A stretch of DNA of 64,000 bases from positions 1-64,000 of the forward strand of contig CABVRZ010000023.1 of the NCBI GenBank assembly GCA_902500775.1, read 5' to 3'. Shown here one piece after another: positions 1 to 8,404 of this stretch; position 1 is the first letter of the stretch, and the number at the start of each line of letters is the position of its first letter. The position numbers and the translations under genes are program-made. The notes beneath the pieces are model-generated. The model was not told the DNA's origin and made no database searches. It saw nothing but the letters and a program-made list of their open reading frames with translations. The DNA is from an uncultured Nitrospira sp. Its GTDB lineage: Bacteria > Nitrospirota > Nitrospiria > Nitrospirales > Nitrospiraceae.

Positions 1-1
1 G

Positions 2-130
2 GAAGTAAGGATTCTCGTTATGGCGTTTCCAATCCATCGTCATATGGCTGTAACAAGGGACGATCAGCTGGGGGGAATGGCCTCCGTCAGAGACCTGATG
101 GTCTGCTTGATTAATCTCCGGGGGAAATAG
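2..130 (+). CDS. C-terminal end of a CBS-domain protein (partial)
   Basis: An open frame enters from the left edge and stops at TAG 128-130. Its last residues read RHMAVTRDDQLGGMASVRDLM, which resembles the end of a CBS domain (pattern RHLPVVxDGxLVGxVSxRDLv), followed by about ten residues. CBS domains usually bind adenosine ligands and regulate attached enzymes or stand alone as pairs; nothing more can be said from 43 codons. The stop lies 9 bases before hemB, so the two may be cotranscribed. The alternative is a short untranslated stretch, because the call rests on one motif. Confidence 0.5.
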   Translation, partial: EVRILVMAFPIHRHMAVTRDDQLGGMASVRDLMVCLINLRGK

Positions 131-139
131 GAATACACT

Positions 140-1120
140 ATGGGGTTTCCAGTCCATCGCCTTCGTCGACTCAGGCAACAGGAGCCGTTACGACGAATGG
201 TGCGGGAGACGCACCTCTCGACGTCGGATTTTATTGCTCCGTTGTTTGTGCTTGAGGGACAGAATCGTCGTGAAGAAATCGGGTCGATGCCCGGTCAATT
301 CAGACTGTCCATCGATCTGCTCATCAAGGAAGCGGCTGAGCTGCTTGCGCTCGGTATTCCGGCCATCATTTTATTCGGCATTCCAGCGTCCAAGGACGAA
401 CGTGGCAGTTCGGGCTTAGACCCAAACGGTATCGTGCAGCGGGCGGTCAAAGCCGTCAAACAACAGGTGCCGGAGTTGATAGTGATCACCGATGTGTGCA
501 TCGACGAATATACCAGCCATGGTCATTGTGGAGTCGTCCGTGATGGAAAAATTCTCAATGACGAGACGTTGGACTGTTTGACGACTATGGCGCGGACCCA
601 TGCCGAGGCAGGAGCCGATATGGTAGCTCCGTCTGATATGATGGATGGGCGTGTCGCCGCAATCAGGAAAGAGCTCGATCGATCCGGATTCCAGGATCTG
701 CCTATTATGGCATATGCCGCTAAGTTCTCGTCCTGCTTCTACGCACCGTTTCGCGACGCAGCCTTCTCGACACCGCACTTTGGTGACCGACAATCCTATC
801 AAATGGACCCGGCGAATGCGCGGGAAGCGCTGCGCGAAATTGATCTTGATATCAAGGAGGGGGCCGACATCGTCATGGTGAAGCCGGCCTTGCCCTACCT
901 CGATATCATTGCCACCGCCCGACGCCGCATGCTCCTGCCGCTGGCGGCCTATCAGGTGAGTGGTGAATACAGCATGATTAAAGCGGCGGCACAGGCGGGA
1001 TGGCTCGATGAGTCGCGCGCGATGATGGAGTCCCTGTTAGCCATCAAGCGGGCAGGGGCCGATCTGATTCTGACCTACTTCGCCAAAGACGCCGCTCAGC
1101 TGCTTCGTTCATCACGATGA
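140..1120 (+). CDS. hemB: Delta-aminolevulinic acid dehydratase (porphobilinogen synthase)
   Basis: Condenses two 5-aminolevulinate molecules into porphobilinogen, the second committed step of cytoplasmic heme synthesis. The 326-residue protein has normal family length. The two Schiff-base lysines are K195 (AYAAKFSS) and K248 (MVKPALPYLD). The metal loop reads DVCIDEYTSHGHCG, with Cys120 and Cys130 but Asp122 where the classical three-cysteine zinc site has its middle Cys, so the metal site is mixed. The start ATG follows a G-rich stretch, and its opening residues (MGFPVHRLRRLR) resemble other HemB N-termini. The stop overlaps ribF by four bases (ATGA), indicating translational coupling. Confidence 0.97.
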   Translation: MGFPVHRLRRLRQQEPLRRMVRETHLSTSDFIAPLFVLEGQNRREEIGSMPGQFRLSIDLLIKEAAELLALGIPAIILFGIPASKDERGSSGLDPNGIVQRAVKAVKQQVPELIVITDVCIDEYTSHGHCGVVRDGKILNDETLDCLTTMARTHAEAGADMVAPSDMMDGRVAAIRKELDRSGFQDLPIMAYAAKFSSCFYAPFRDAAFSTPHFGDRQSYQMDPANAREALREIDLDIKEGADIVMVKPALPYLDIIATARRRMLLPLAAYQVSGEYSMIKAAAQAGWLDESRAMMESLLAIKRAGADLILTYFAKDAAQLLRSSR

Positions 1121-2061
1121 AAGTCACCCGCGGATATTCGGACAAGGCCACGCGACCGTATCCCGTGGCCACAATCGGAAACTTTGACGGACATCATCGT
1201 GGTCACCAAGCTCTCTTACAACAGGTCGTTGAAAGAGCACGCAAGAACGAGGGAACGGCGGTGGTGCTCACCTTTAATCCGCATCCAGTGAAAATCCTGG
1301 CGCCTCACGCCGATTTCAGATTTCTGACCGACGAACGTGAAAAACTGGCTCGTTTCAAGCAAGCAGGGATCGATGAGGTCATGCTCGTCGAGTTCACGCC
1401 AACCTTCGCGTTGCTGACGCCCGATCTGTTCGCCGAACAGGTACTCGCCAACGGATTGGGCCTCAAGGAGATTTTTGTCGGACAGCATTTTGCATTTGGA
1501 CACAAACGAACCGGCAAGATCGATGATCTTCAGCGCCTTGGTGAGCGGTTCGGCTTCATCGTTCATCCAACGCCTCCCGTCACCGTTGATGGAGGCGTTG
1601 TCAGCTCAACAAGAATCAGGCAGCTCATCATGGCTGGAGAGATGGCTCACGCGATGCGGTTGCTCGGCCGACCCTATGCGCTGAGTGGAATCGTCTCAGC
1701 CGGGGAGGGCAGGGGACGAACATTAGGATGTCCAACCGCCAATCTGCTGCTCCCGCCAGACCGTGTGACTCCTGCCGACGGCATTTATGCGTCGGTCACC
1801 ATCCTGGGAACCGATCGGCACAATTCCGTCACCTATATTGGAAGCAAACCGACCTTTCAAGGAGGATCACGGGGATTCGAGGTCTCCATCCTCGATGGAC
1901 AATATGACCTCTATGGGCAGATGATCACGGTTGAATTGATCGAGCGGATCCGTGGCGATGCACGGTTCGAGAGTGAGGACACCCTGAGCCGACAAATCGC
2001 ACTTGATGTGGAGTCAGCCCGACAGATCCTCCGTCACTATCACGACCGCATGGACGCATGA
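1117..2061 (+). CDS. ribF: Bifunctional riboflavin kinase / FAD synthetase
   Basis: Converts riboflavin to FMN and then FAD. The 314-residue protein shows the N-terminal FAD-synthetase nucleotidyltransferase module, with the GNFDGHHRGH nucleotide-binding motif at 21-30, VLTFNPHP near 49-57 and SSTRIR at 163-168. The C-terminal riboflavin kinase module follows, with GRTLGCPTAN around 200-209. Length and domain order match bacterial RibF. It overlaps the hemB stop by four bases. TilS follows 31 bases after its stop, so the gene sits inside a housekeeping operon rather than a riboflavin operon; no FMN riboswitch is visible. Confidence 0.96.
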   Translation: MKVTRGYSDKATRPYPVATIGNFDGHHRGHQALLQQVVERARKNEGTAVVLTFNPHPVKILAPHADFRFLTDEREKLARFKQAGIDEVMLVEFTPTFALLTPDLFAEQVLANGLGLKEIFVGQHFAFGHKRTGKIDDLQRLGERFGFIVHPTPPVTVDGGVVSSTRIRQLIMAGEMAHAMRLLGRPYALSGIVSAGEGRGRTLGCPTANLLLPPDRVTPADGIYASVTILGTDRHNSVTYIGSKPTFQGGSRGFEVSILDGQYDLYGQMITVELIERIRGDARFESEDTLSRQIALDVESARQILRHYHDRMDA

Positions 2062-2092
2062 TGGACTGTTGCAACCAACCGTATCCGATTCC

Positions 2093-3538
2093 ATGAACAG
2101 GACGGCTTGGCCTCCTCTCTTGCATCGCGTCGTTCGAACGGTTCGATCCAGAAGCCTCATTCAACCAGGACAGCATGTGTTGGTGGCCATTTCAGGTGGT
2201 CCAGATTCAGTCGCGTTATTATCGCTTCTGCATCATCTCCGATCTCATTGGAGACTGACCCTGACGGCCGTCCATTGCAACTATGGATTACGAGGAGCGG
2301 AATCCGAGGGGGACCAACGGTTTGTCGAAACGTTGTGCCACACGCTGGATGTTCCGCTCCATGTGCATGCGACGCGAGTTGGCATCCATCGTCGGCACAG
2401 CTCGTTCCAAGCTGAAGCCCGTGACATTCGCTATCGCACCCTGCGGGAGACCGGAACAATGTGCGGAGCGGAGCGCATCGCAGTCGGCCATACCGCAAAT
2501 GACCAAGCCGAGACCGTCTTATTGTGGATCCTACGCGGGGCGGGGCTGGCCGGTCTTTCCGGTATGCCGGCAGTCCGCAATGAGACTATCGTACGACCGT
2601 TGTACGAAACCACGCGGCAGGAGATCCTCGCCTATCTGCGCACATCCGGGTTATCCTATCGAGACGATTCGAGCAATGCCAAGCCGCTCTATCGACGAAA
2701 CCGAATCAGGCGAGAAGTCATTCCACTGCTTACTCAAGTTGTTCCATCTACTATCGTGGCCCTCTGTAGGCTCGGCGATCTCTGTCGAGCCGACGATCGC
2801 TATTTGGACCAAGAAACTGTAGCTCGCATGATTTCTGCTGTCACATGGGGCCCGGCCGAAGCATGGACTCTTGATCGTCTCATGCTGTTGAACTTTCCGC
2901 TTCCCTTGCAGCGCCGCTGTCTTCGGCTCCTCTTTCGCCAAGGTGACTCTGAACACCGTTCCCCCAACCTTTCCACGATCGATCGTGTGATTCGTCTCGC
3001 ATCAACTCAAAAATCTGGAACTCGAGTGCAAGTACGAGCTGGACAGATTGTCGTCACAGATCGCTCGCTCCGCTTTCTTCCATGTCCTATAGGACCTGAA
3101 TGCCATCAGGACCACAGGCCCAACCAGACAACTCCGGCCCCCCTCCCGGTACCAGGTGAACTCATATGGTCTGGAACGGGACAACGACTTCAGGTACAAG
3201 TACAGAGATACGACAGTCGACAGACCTCACTGGGGCAAGAAGGGATTCTGGTCGATGCTGACCGAATCTCCCAGCCGCTCACGGTTCGAAGTTGGTTGCC
3301 TGGCGATCGCTTCTGTCCTAATGGCATGGGCGGGCAGTCAAAAAAACTGCAGGACTTTTTTACAGATGTGAAGATCCCGATCGCAGCTCGAGCTCGTATT
3401 CCCATGGTCATAGCCCCAGAGGGCGTTGTCTGGATCGTTGGGTATCGACAGGATGAACGCTGGGTGCCGACGTCTTCGACAACGCGCTGCCTGGTCATTA
3501 GGGTAGATCCTCCACCACTCACAAAAGGACGCGACTGA
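2093..3538 (+). CDS. tilS: tRNA(Ile) lysidine synthase
   Basis: Uses ATP and lysine to convert C34 of the CAU-anticodon tRNA-Ile into lysidine, allowing AUA decoding; cytoplasmic and normally essential. The PP-loop motif SGGPDS lies at residues 34-39, the N-type ATP-pyrophosphatase domain follows, and the C-terminal TilS domain is recognisable from VRSWLPGDRF onwards. The frame opens upstream at 2003 inside ribF, but the ATG at 2093 gives a 481-residue protein whose N-terminus fits the family. A TTG at 2069 is an alternative; no strong ribosome site decides between them. The hpt start follows the stop by one base. Confidence 0.95.
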   Translation: MNRTAWPPLLHRVVRTVRSRSLIQPGQHVLVAISGGPDSVALLSLLHHLRSHWRLTLTAVHCNYGLRGAESEGDQRFVETLCHTLDVPLHVHATRVGIHRRHSSFQAEARDIRYRTLRETGTMCGAERIAVGHTANDQAETVLLWILRGAGLAGLSGMPAVRNETIVRPLYETTRQEILAYLRTSGLSYRDDSSNAKPLYRRNRIRREVIPLLTQVVPSTIVALCRLGDLCRADDRYLDQETVARMISAVTWGPAEAWTLDRLMLLNFPLPLQRRCLRLLFRQGDSEHRSPNLSTIDRVIRLASTQKSGTRVQVRAGQIVVTDRSLRFLPCPIGPECHQDHRPNQTTPAPLPVPGELIWSGTGQRLQVQVQRYDSRQTSLGQEGILVDADRISQPLTVRSWLPGDRFCPNGMGGQSKKLQDFFTDVKIPIAARARIPMVIAPEGVVWIVGYRQDERWVPTSSTTRCLVIRVDPPPLTKGRD

Positions 3539-3539
3539 G

Positions 3540-4082
3540 ATGGAACGTATGTTTGGACGTCCGATCATCACCCAAGAGCAGATGCGGAGCCGGATCCGCG
3601 AATTGGGTCGACAGATCAGCGCCGATTATGCCGGGAAGGACCTTGTGCTGGTGGGAGTCTTAAAGGGAGCCTATGCATTCTTCGCTGATCTGGCGCGTGC
3701 CATTCGAATTCCCGTGCGAATAGATTTCATTGTCGTCACCAGTTACGGCACGGGAGCCAAAACTTCGGGGAAAGTTAAGTTAGTGACGGAGTTGACCGAA
3801 CAGATTAAGAACAAGGACGTGCTCTTGGTTGAGGATATCGTCGATTCAGGGTTGACGGTTCAGTATCTGATGAAGACGTTGGCCAAGCGGAAACCGAACA
3901 GTATCCAGGTCTGCACCTTGTTGAGTAAGCCAGATCGCCGTGTCGTCAATGTGCCTGTCCAATATATCGGGTTCAAAATCCCCGATCAGTACGTAATTGG
4001 ATATGGTCTTGATTACCAGCAGAAGTATCGCAACCTTCCCTACCTTGCGGTGCTCGATCAAGCAAGTGAGAAAGACGCGTAG
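3540..4082 (+). CDS. hpt: Hypoxanthine-guanine phosphoribosyltransferase
   Basis: Purine salvage enzyme that joins hypoxanthine or guanine to PRPP, giving IMP or GMP. The 180-residue length is typical. The PRPP-binding motif VLLVEDIVDSGLT occupies residues 94-106, and the flexible-loop region SYGTGAKTSGKVK precedes it. The order tilS-hpt-ftsH is conserved in many unrelated bacteria, which supports the calls for all three genes. It starts one base after the tilS stop, so it is almost certainly cotranscribed with tilS. Confidence 0.96.
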   Translation: MERMFGRPIITQEQMRSRIRELGRQISADYAGKDLVLVGVLKGAYAFFADLARAIRIPVRIDFIVVTSYGTGAKTSGKVKLVTELTEQIKNKDVLLVEDIVDSGLTVQYLMKTLAKRKPNSIQVCTLLSKPDRRVVNVPVQYIGFKIPDQYVIGYGLDYQQKYRNLPYLAVLDQASEKDA

Positions 4083-4099
4083 CATTTTCTCGCGAGCTG

Positions 4100-4129
4100 T
4101 TGTCAATATGTGCAAGCCTGTGTTAACAT
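4100..4129 (+). promoter_or_regulatory. Candidate sigma-70-type promoter for ftsH
   Basis: TTGTCA at 4100-4105 (five of six consensus positions) is separated by 18 bases from TAACAT at 4124-4129 (four of six). It lies in the 99-base gap between hpt and the ftsH start and would give a leader of roughly 45 bases. Seen by eye only. It would let ftsH be expressed apart from the upstream genes. Confidence 0.4.
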
Positions 4130-4181
4130 CACCACAATTCCTAGACACTTTCCATCCAACGTTATTGCCAAGGAGAACTGG

Positions 4182-5993
4182 ATGAATTCCCGGGTCAAGA
4201 ACCTGCTTTTCTGGGTCGTGGTCGGCTTGTTCATGATTCTCCTGTTTAATTTGTTTAGTGTCCCGACGCATGCGCCCGAAGAAGAAGTTATCTTCAGCGA
4301 CTTTATGTCGAAGCTCGATAAAGGTGATTTTGAAAAAGTCATCATCAAGGGCAACCACATCAGTGGAGTGTTAAAAGACAAAACTCGCATCCGCACCTAT
4401 TCGGCCGACTATCCCGATTTTGTGAAGGTGCTTCGGGAGAAAGATGTGCAGATCGAGGTCAAACCACCAGATGAAAGTCCCTGGTACATCACGTTTCTCG
4501 TCACCTGGGGACCTTTTGTGCTCTTCCTCGGCCTCTGGTTTTTCCTCATGCGCCAGATGCAGATTGGCGGCAACAAGGCGCTGTCGTTTGGCAAGAGTCG
4601 CGCGCGGATGTTGACAGAAGAGCGCAAGAAGGTGACTTTCTCCGATGTTGCGGGTGTGGATGAAGCCAAAGAAGAGGTCCTGGAGATTATCGAGTTCTTG
4701 AAGGACCCCAGAAAGTTTCAGAAACTCGGGGGACGGATTCCGAAAGGTGTGTTGGTCGTCGGCCCTCCTGGAACTGGAAAGACCCTTTTGGCCAAAGCAA
4801 TCGCAGGAGAGGCTGGTGTCCCATTCTTCAGTATCAGTGGCTCCGATTTCGTCGAAATGTTTGTCGGCGTCGGTGCGTCACGGGTACGCGATCTCTTTGA
4901 GCAAGGGAAAAAGCATGCCCCCTGCATCATTTTCATCGATGAGATTGATGCGGTTGGTCGTTTGCGTGGCGCAGGTCTTGGTGGGGGACATGACGAGCGG
5001 GAACAAACACTTAATCAATTGCTCGTTGAAATGGATGGATTTGACACGACTGAAGGCGTGATCTTGGTCGCAGCCACCAATCGTCCCGATGTGCTTGATC
5101 CGGCCCTGCTGCGCCCAGGTCGCTTCGATCGACAGGTCGTCGTGAATCGGCCGGACCTTAAAGGCCGTTCTGAAATCCTGAAAGTCCATACGAAGAAGGT
5201 TCCCATCGCTGGGAATGTGGAACTAGAAAAGATTGCCCGAGGAACCCCAGGATTTTCTGGTGCAGATCTCGAGAATCTCGTGAATGAAGCGGCGCTGTGG
5301 GCGGCCCGTCAAAACAAGAAAGAAGTCGAGAATATCGACTTTGAGATGGCCAAAGATAAGGTCATGATGGGTGCGGAACGAAAGAGCATGATTCTGACCG
5401 ATGAAGAAAAGCGCATCACGGCCTATCATGAAGCCGGCCACGCCTTGATGGCCAAACTCCTCCCGGGGACCGATCCGGTTCATAAAGTCACCATTATTCC
5501 ACGCGGTCGGGCCCTCGGGGTGACGATGCAACTGCCGACGGACGATCGCCATAACTACTCCAAAGAGTTTCTCTATAATACGTTGGCTATCCTCATGGGT
5601 GGCCGTGTCGCCGAGGAACTTGTGTTTCAGCATGTCACCACTGGTGCTGGCAATGATCTCGAACGTGCCACCGATCTGGCACGGAAGATGGTCTGCGAAT
5701 GGGGCATGAGTGAAAAGTTAGGACCATTGACCTTTGGGCAGAAGGAAGACTCTGTATTTCTTGGTCGGGACTTCGCGACGAAGCGAGACGTCAGTGATCA
5801 AGTCGCTCTCGAAATCGATCTTGAGATCAAACGTTTCGTCACGGAAAACTATGAACGTGCGCGTCGTGTACTGACTGAACAGATGACTAGTCTCAAGGCC
5901 TTAGCAGAGGCGTTGCTCGAAAAGGAAGTATTGGACGCGCCAGAGATTGATCAGATTTTATTACAGTCTTCCTCTCAAACGGTTCCCGCCTAA
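4182..5993 (+). CDS. ftsH: ATP-dependent membrane zinc metalloprotease FtsH
   Basis: Membrane-anchored AAA+ protease that extracts and degrades membrane and short-lived cytosolic proteins. The ATG at 4182 follows AAGGAG at 4170-4175 and gives 603 residues; the frame opens earlier, at 4110, but that extension lacks support. Two membrane segments flank a small periplasmic domain (about residues 7-26 and 100-123). Walker A GPPGTGKT is at 194-201, Walker B is FIDEIDA, the second region of homology is present, and the zinc site HEAGH is at 416-420. Complete, with normal domain order. Confidence 0.98.
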   Translation: MNSRVKNLLFWVVVGLFMILLFNLFSVPTHAPEEEVIFSDFMSKLDKGDFEKVIIKGNHISGVLKDKTRIRTYSADYPDFVKVLREKDVQIEVKPPDESPWYITFLVTWGPFVLFLGLWFFLMRQMQIGGNKALSFGKSRARMLTEERKKVTFSDVAGVDEAKEEVLEIIEFLKDPRKFQKLGGRIPKGVLVVGPPGTGKTLLAKAIAGEAGVPFFSISGSDFVEMFVGVGASRVRDLFEQGKKHAPCIIFIDEIDAVGRLRGAGLGGGHDEREQTLNQLLVEMDGFDTTEGVILVAATNRPDVLDPALLRPGRFDRQVVVNRPDLKGRSEILKVHTKKVPIAGNVELEKIARGTPGFSGADLENLVNEAALWAARQNKKEVENIDFEMAKDKVMMGAERKSMILTDEEKRITAYHEAGHALMAKLLPGTDPVHKVTIIPRGRALGVTMQLPTDDRHNYSKEFLYNTLAILMGGRVAEELVFQHVTTGAGNDLERATDLARKMVCEWGMSEKLGPLTFGQKEDSVFLGRDFATKRDVSDQVALEIDLEIKRFVTENYERARRVLTEQMTSLKALAEALLEKEVLDAPEIDQILLQSSSQTVPA

Positions 5994-5999
5994 TATTCA

Positions 6000-6033
6000 C
6001 ACCACGGCTCTCCTGAACGGGGAAGCCGTGGTG
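6000..6033 (+). terminator. Hairpin after ftsH, possible terminator
   Basis: A perfect 10-bp stem (CACCACGGCT at 6000-6009 pairing with AGCCGTGGTG at 6024-6033) with a 14-base loop starts seven bases after the ftsH stop. No T-run follows, so it is not a classical intrinsic terminator. It may stabilise the ftsH mRNA end or act as a weak terminator before folP. Confidence 0.45.
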
Positions 6034-6124
6034 GTACTGCCCAATAGATGAATACTGAGGCTGAGCCCTCTGCTCGGCGTCGCTCCATTCGAGCGAACGC
6101 CCTGGTGTTTGACCTTCAATTCTG

Positions 6125-7027
6125 GTGGCATTGTTGCAAAAGACTTCCGTAGAACCATCCCCCTCTGAGTATTGGGTGTTAGCCAAGGGCCATGAGCTTG
6201 ATTGCCGAACTCGCCCGCTTATTATGGGCGTGGTGAACGTCACGGCAGATTCGTTTTACGATGGAGGGCGGTATCTCATACCTGAACGAGCGATTGCTCA
6301 CGCCATGAAACTCGTCGAACAGGGTGCGGATCTGATCGACATCGGCGGGGAGTCGACCAGACCAGGTTCACATGCTGTTCGTGAACAAGACGAGCTGGAC
6401 CGTGTGGGGCCAGTCGTGAGCGAACTGGCGCGCCTGGTATCCATTCCAATTTCCGTCGACACGACAAAGTCACGAGTCGCGCAATATGCCTTGGATCATG
6501 GAGCCGCGATCATCAATGATGTGAGCGCGCTGCGACAGGATCCGGCAATGGCCTCGGTCATTGCACGATCGGGTGCTGCCGTCGTCCTCATGCACATGCA
6601 AGGCACGCCTCAAACCATGCAACTCACCCCTCGCTATTCAGACGTCACCACCGAAGTGGTGCAGTTTCTTGACGAGCGTATCCAGACTGCCCTGAAGGCA
6701 GGGATTGCCAGAACAAATATCATTCTTGATCCAGGATTTGGTTTTGGTAAGCTGATGTTCCATAACCTGGAACTACTTCGTCGATTATCAGCCTTCTTGA
6801 CCTTGCATCGTCCACTGCTCGTTGGGCTCTCACGGAAGGCATTTATCGGAACGATTGTCGACAAATCCGTCGAACATCGGGAATGGGGGACGGCAGCCGC
6901 CGTCGCATTAGCCGTGGACCGAGGAGCTCGGATTATCCGGGTGCATGATGTCGCGATGATGAAGGATGTCGTGAAACTAGCCACAGCCGCAAGTCAGGGG
7001 TGGCCAGCGTATGGAGAGGAAGGATGA
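6125..7027 (+). CDS. folP: Dihydropteroate synthase
   Basis: Joins p-aminobenzoate to 6-hydroxymethyl-dihydropterin pyrophosphate in folate synthesis and is the sulfonamide target. Family signatures are present: [11 protein letters not shown] near 34-44 (here DSFYDGG instead of the usual DSFSDGG), [13 protein letters not shown], the VDTTK strand and GLSRKAFIG. The longest frame begins with GTG at 6125 and gives 300 residues, about 20 longer than typical; in-frame TTG codons just downstream are alternative starts, so the exact N-terminus is uncertain. The stop overlaps the glmM start, and ftsH-folP-glmM is a widely conserved order. Confidence 0.95.
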   Translation: MALLQKTSVEPSPSEYWVLAKGHELDCRTRPLIMGVVNVTADSFYDGGRYLIPERAIAHAMKLVEQGADLIDIGGESTRPGSHAVREQDELDRVGPVVSELARLVSIPISVDTTKSRVAQYALDHGAAIINDVSALRQDPAMASVIARSGAAVVLMHMQGTPQTMQLTPRYSDVTTEVVQFLDERIQTALKAGIARTNIILDPGFGFGKLMFHNLELLRRLSAFLTLHRPLLVGLSRKAFIGTIVDKSVEHREWGTAAAVALAVDRGARIIRVHDVAMMKDVVKLATAASQGWPAYGEEG

Positions 7028-8376
7028 TGCGTAGATTATTCGGAACGGACGGCGTGCGTGGTGTGGCCAACCTCGATCCGATGACGAGTGAAAAGGCCAT
7101 GCAGTTGGGGAGAGCCGCGGCACATATCTTCATGCGCCGAGCAGGGCGTCATCAGATCGTCATCGGGAAAGACACGAGAATTTCAGGGTATATGTTGGAA
7201 TCTGCCCTCACGGCGGGCATCTGTTCCATGGGGGTCGATGTGCTCCTTGTTGGGCCGATGCCGACACCGGCCATTGCTTTTTTGACCAGAAGTTTACGCG
7301 CCGATGCGGGTGTCGTCATTTCGGCCTCGCACAACCCGTACCAGGATAACGGCATCAAGTTTTTTTCAGGCGATGGATTCAAACTTCCTGATGATGTCGA
7401 GGCTCGTATTGAAGAGCTCATTGTGTCGGATGAGATTAATCACTTACGACCAACCGCCGACCTGATCGGGAAAGCCTATCGGATTGATGACGCCGATGGG
7501 CGATATATTGAGTTTGCCAAACGGTCGCTGCCAAAAGAGTTGGACTTCCAGGGCATCAAACTGATCGTGGACTGCGCCAACGGCGCAGGGTACAAAGTGG
7601 CTCCGACCGTACTCAGAGAATTGGGCGCCACTGTGGAGGTCATTGGGAACATGCCGAACGGCATGAACATTAATAACGGATGTGGTGCCGTCCATCCCGA
7701 ACTTCTTCAAGAGGCCGTCCGCCACCATAAGGCTGATCTTGGGATTGCGCTGGATGGAGATGCGGATCGAGCCATGTTTGTCTGTGAGCAAGGAACGGTC
7801 ATCGACGGTGACCATGTGATGGCGGCCCTCGGGCTCGATCTCCACCAGCAGGGTCTTCTTGCCAAACGAACGCTGGTCGGTACGGTCATGAGCAACTTTG
7901 GCCTGGAGTTGTCGATGGCCAAGGTCGGCATTCAGCTGATCCGCACACCGGTTGGAGATCGATACCTCCTTGAGCGGATGTTGGCAGATGGCTATAACTT
8001 TGGTGGTGAACAGTCCGGACACTTCATCTTTCTCGACCACAACACGACCGGAGATGGGCTGATCTCAGCCCTCCAAATCCTGTCCTTGATGAAGCGCAGC
8101 AAGAAGCCGTTATCCGAATTGGCCACGGCGATGAACGCCGTGCCACAGATCTTGGTCAACATTCAGGTCAAGCAGAAACCGGTCTTAGAATCAATTCCCG
8201 AGATTGACCAGGCTATTCAAGCAAACAACGGCCGTCTTAACGGAAGCGGTCGGGTGGTCATCCGCTACTCTGGGACCGAACCGTTGTTACGGATCATGGT
8301 AGAGGGCGAACATGCCTCGGTCGTCAAGGAAGTGGCTGACGATCTGTCACGAGTTGTGCGCAAACATATCGGTTGA
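7024..8376 (+). CDS. glmM: Phosphoglucosamine mutase
   Basis: Interconverts glucosamine-6-phosphate and glucosamine-1-phosphate on the route to UDP-GlcNAc, the precursor of peptidoglycan and of the glycans encoded later in this window. The catalytic phosphoserine is Ser102 in the ISASHNP loop, the magnesium loop is DGDAD, and the sugar-binding GGEQSGH and phosphate-binding RYSGTEP motifs are present. Two adjacent ATGs (7024 and 7027) overlap the folP stop after a GGAGAGGAAGG ribosome-binding stretch; either gives about 450 residues, normal for the family. Confidence 0.97.
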   Translation: MMRRLFGTDGVRGVANLDPMTSEKAMQLGRAAAHIFMRRAGRHQIVIGKDTRISGYMLESALTAGICSMGVDVLLVGPMPTPAIAFLTRSLRADAGVVISASHNPYQDNGIKFFSGDGFKLPDDVEARIEELIVSDEINHLRPTADLIGKAYRIDDADGRYIEFAKRSLPKELDFQGIKLIVDCANGAGYKVAPTVLRELGATVEVIGNMPNGMNINNGCGAVHPELLQEAVRHHKADLGIALDGDADRAMFVCEQGTVIDGDHVMAALGLDLHQQGLLAKRTLVGTVMSNFGLELSMAKVGIQLIRTPVGDRYLLERMLADGYNFGGEQSGHFIFLDHNTTGDGLISALQILSLMKRSKKPLSELATAMNAVPQILVNIQVKQKPVLESIPEIDQAIQANNGRLNGSGRVVIRYSGTEPLLRIMVEGEHASVVKEVADDLSRVVRKHIG

Positions 8377-8404
8377 GCGTATCCCACATACGTGAGGAAC
8401 GCTC

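Noticed and set aside
20-163. Similarity between ATGGCGTTTCCAATCCATCG at 20 and the hemB start at 140, suggesting a duplicated translation start.
   Set aside because: The first copy lies in a frame that reads as the end of a CBS domain, and only about 20 bases match, so chance is likely.
7444-8040. A 198-codon - strand frame opposite glmM.
   Set aside because: Antisense shadow of a conserved enzyme gene, with no motif.
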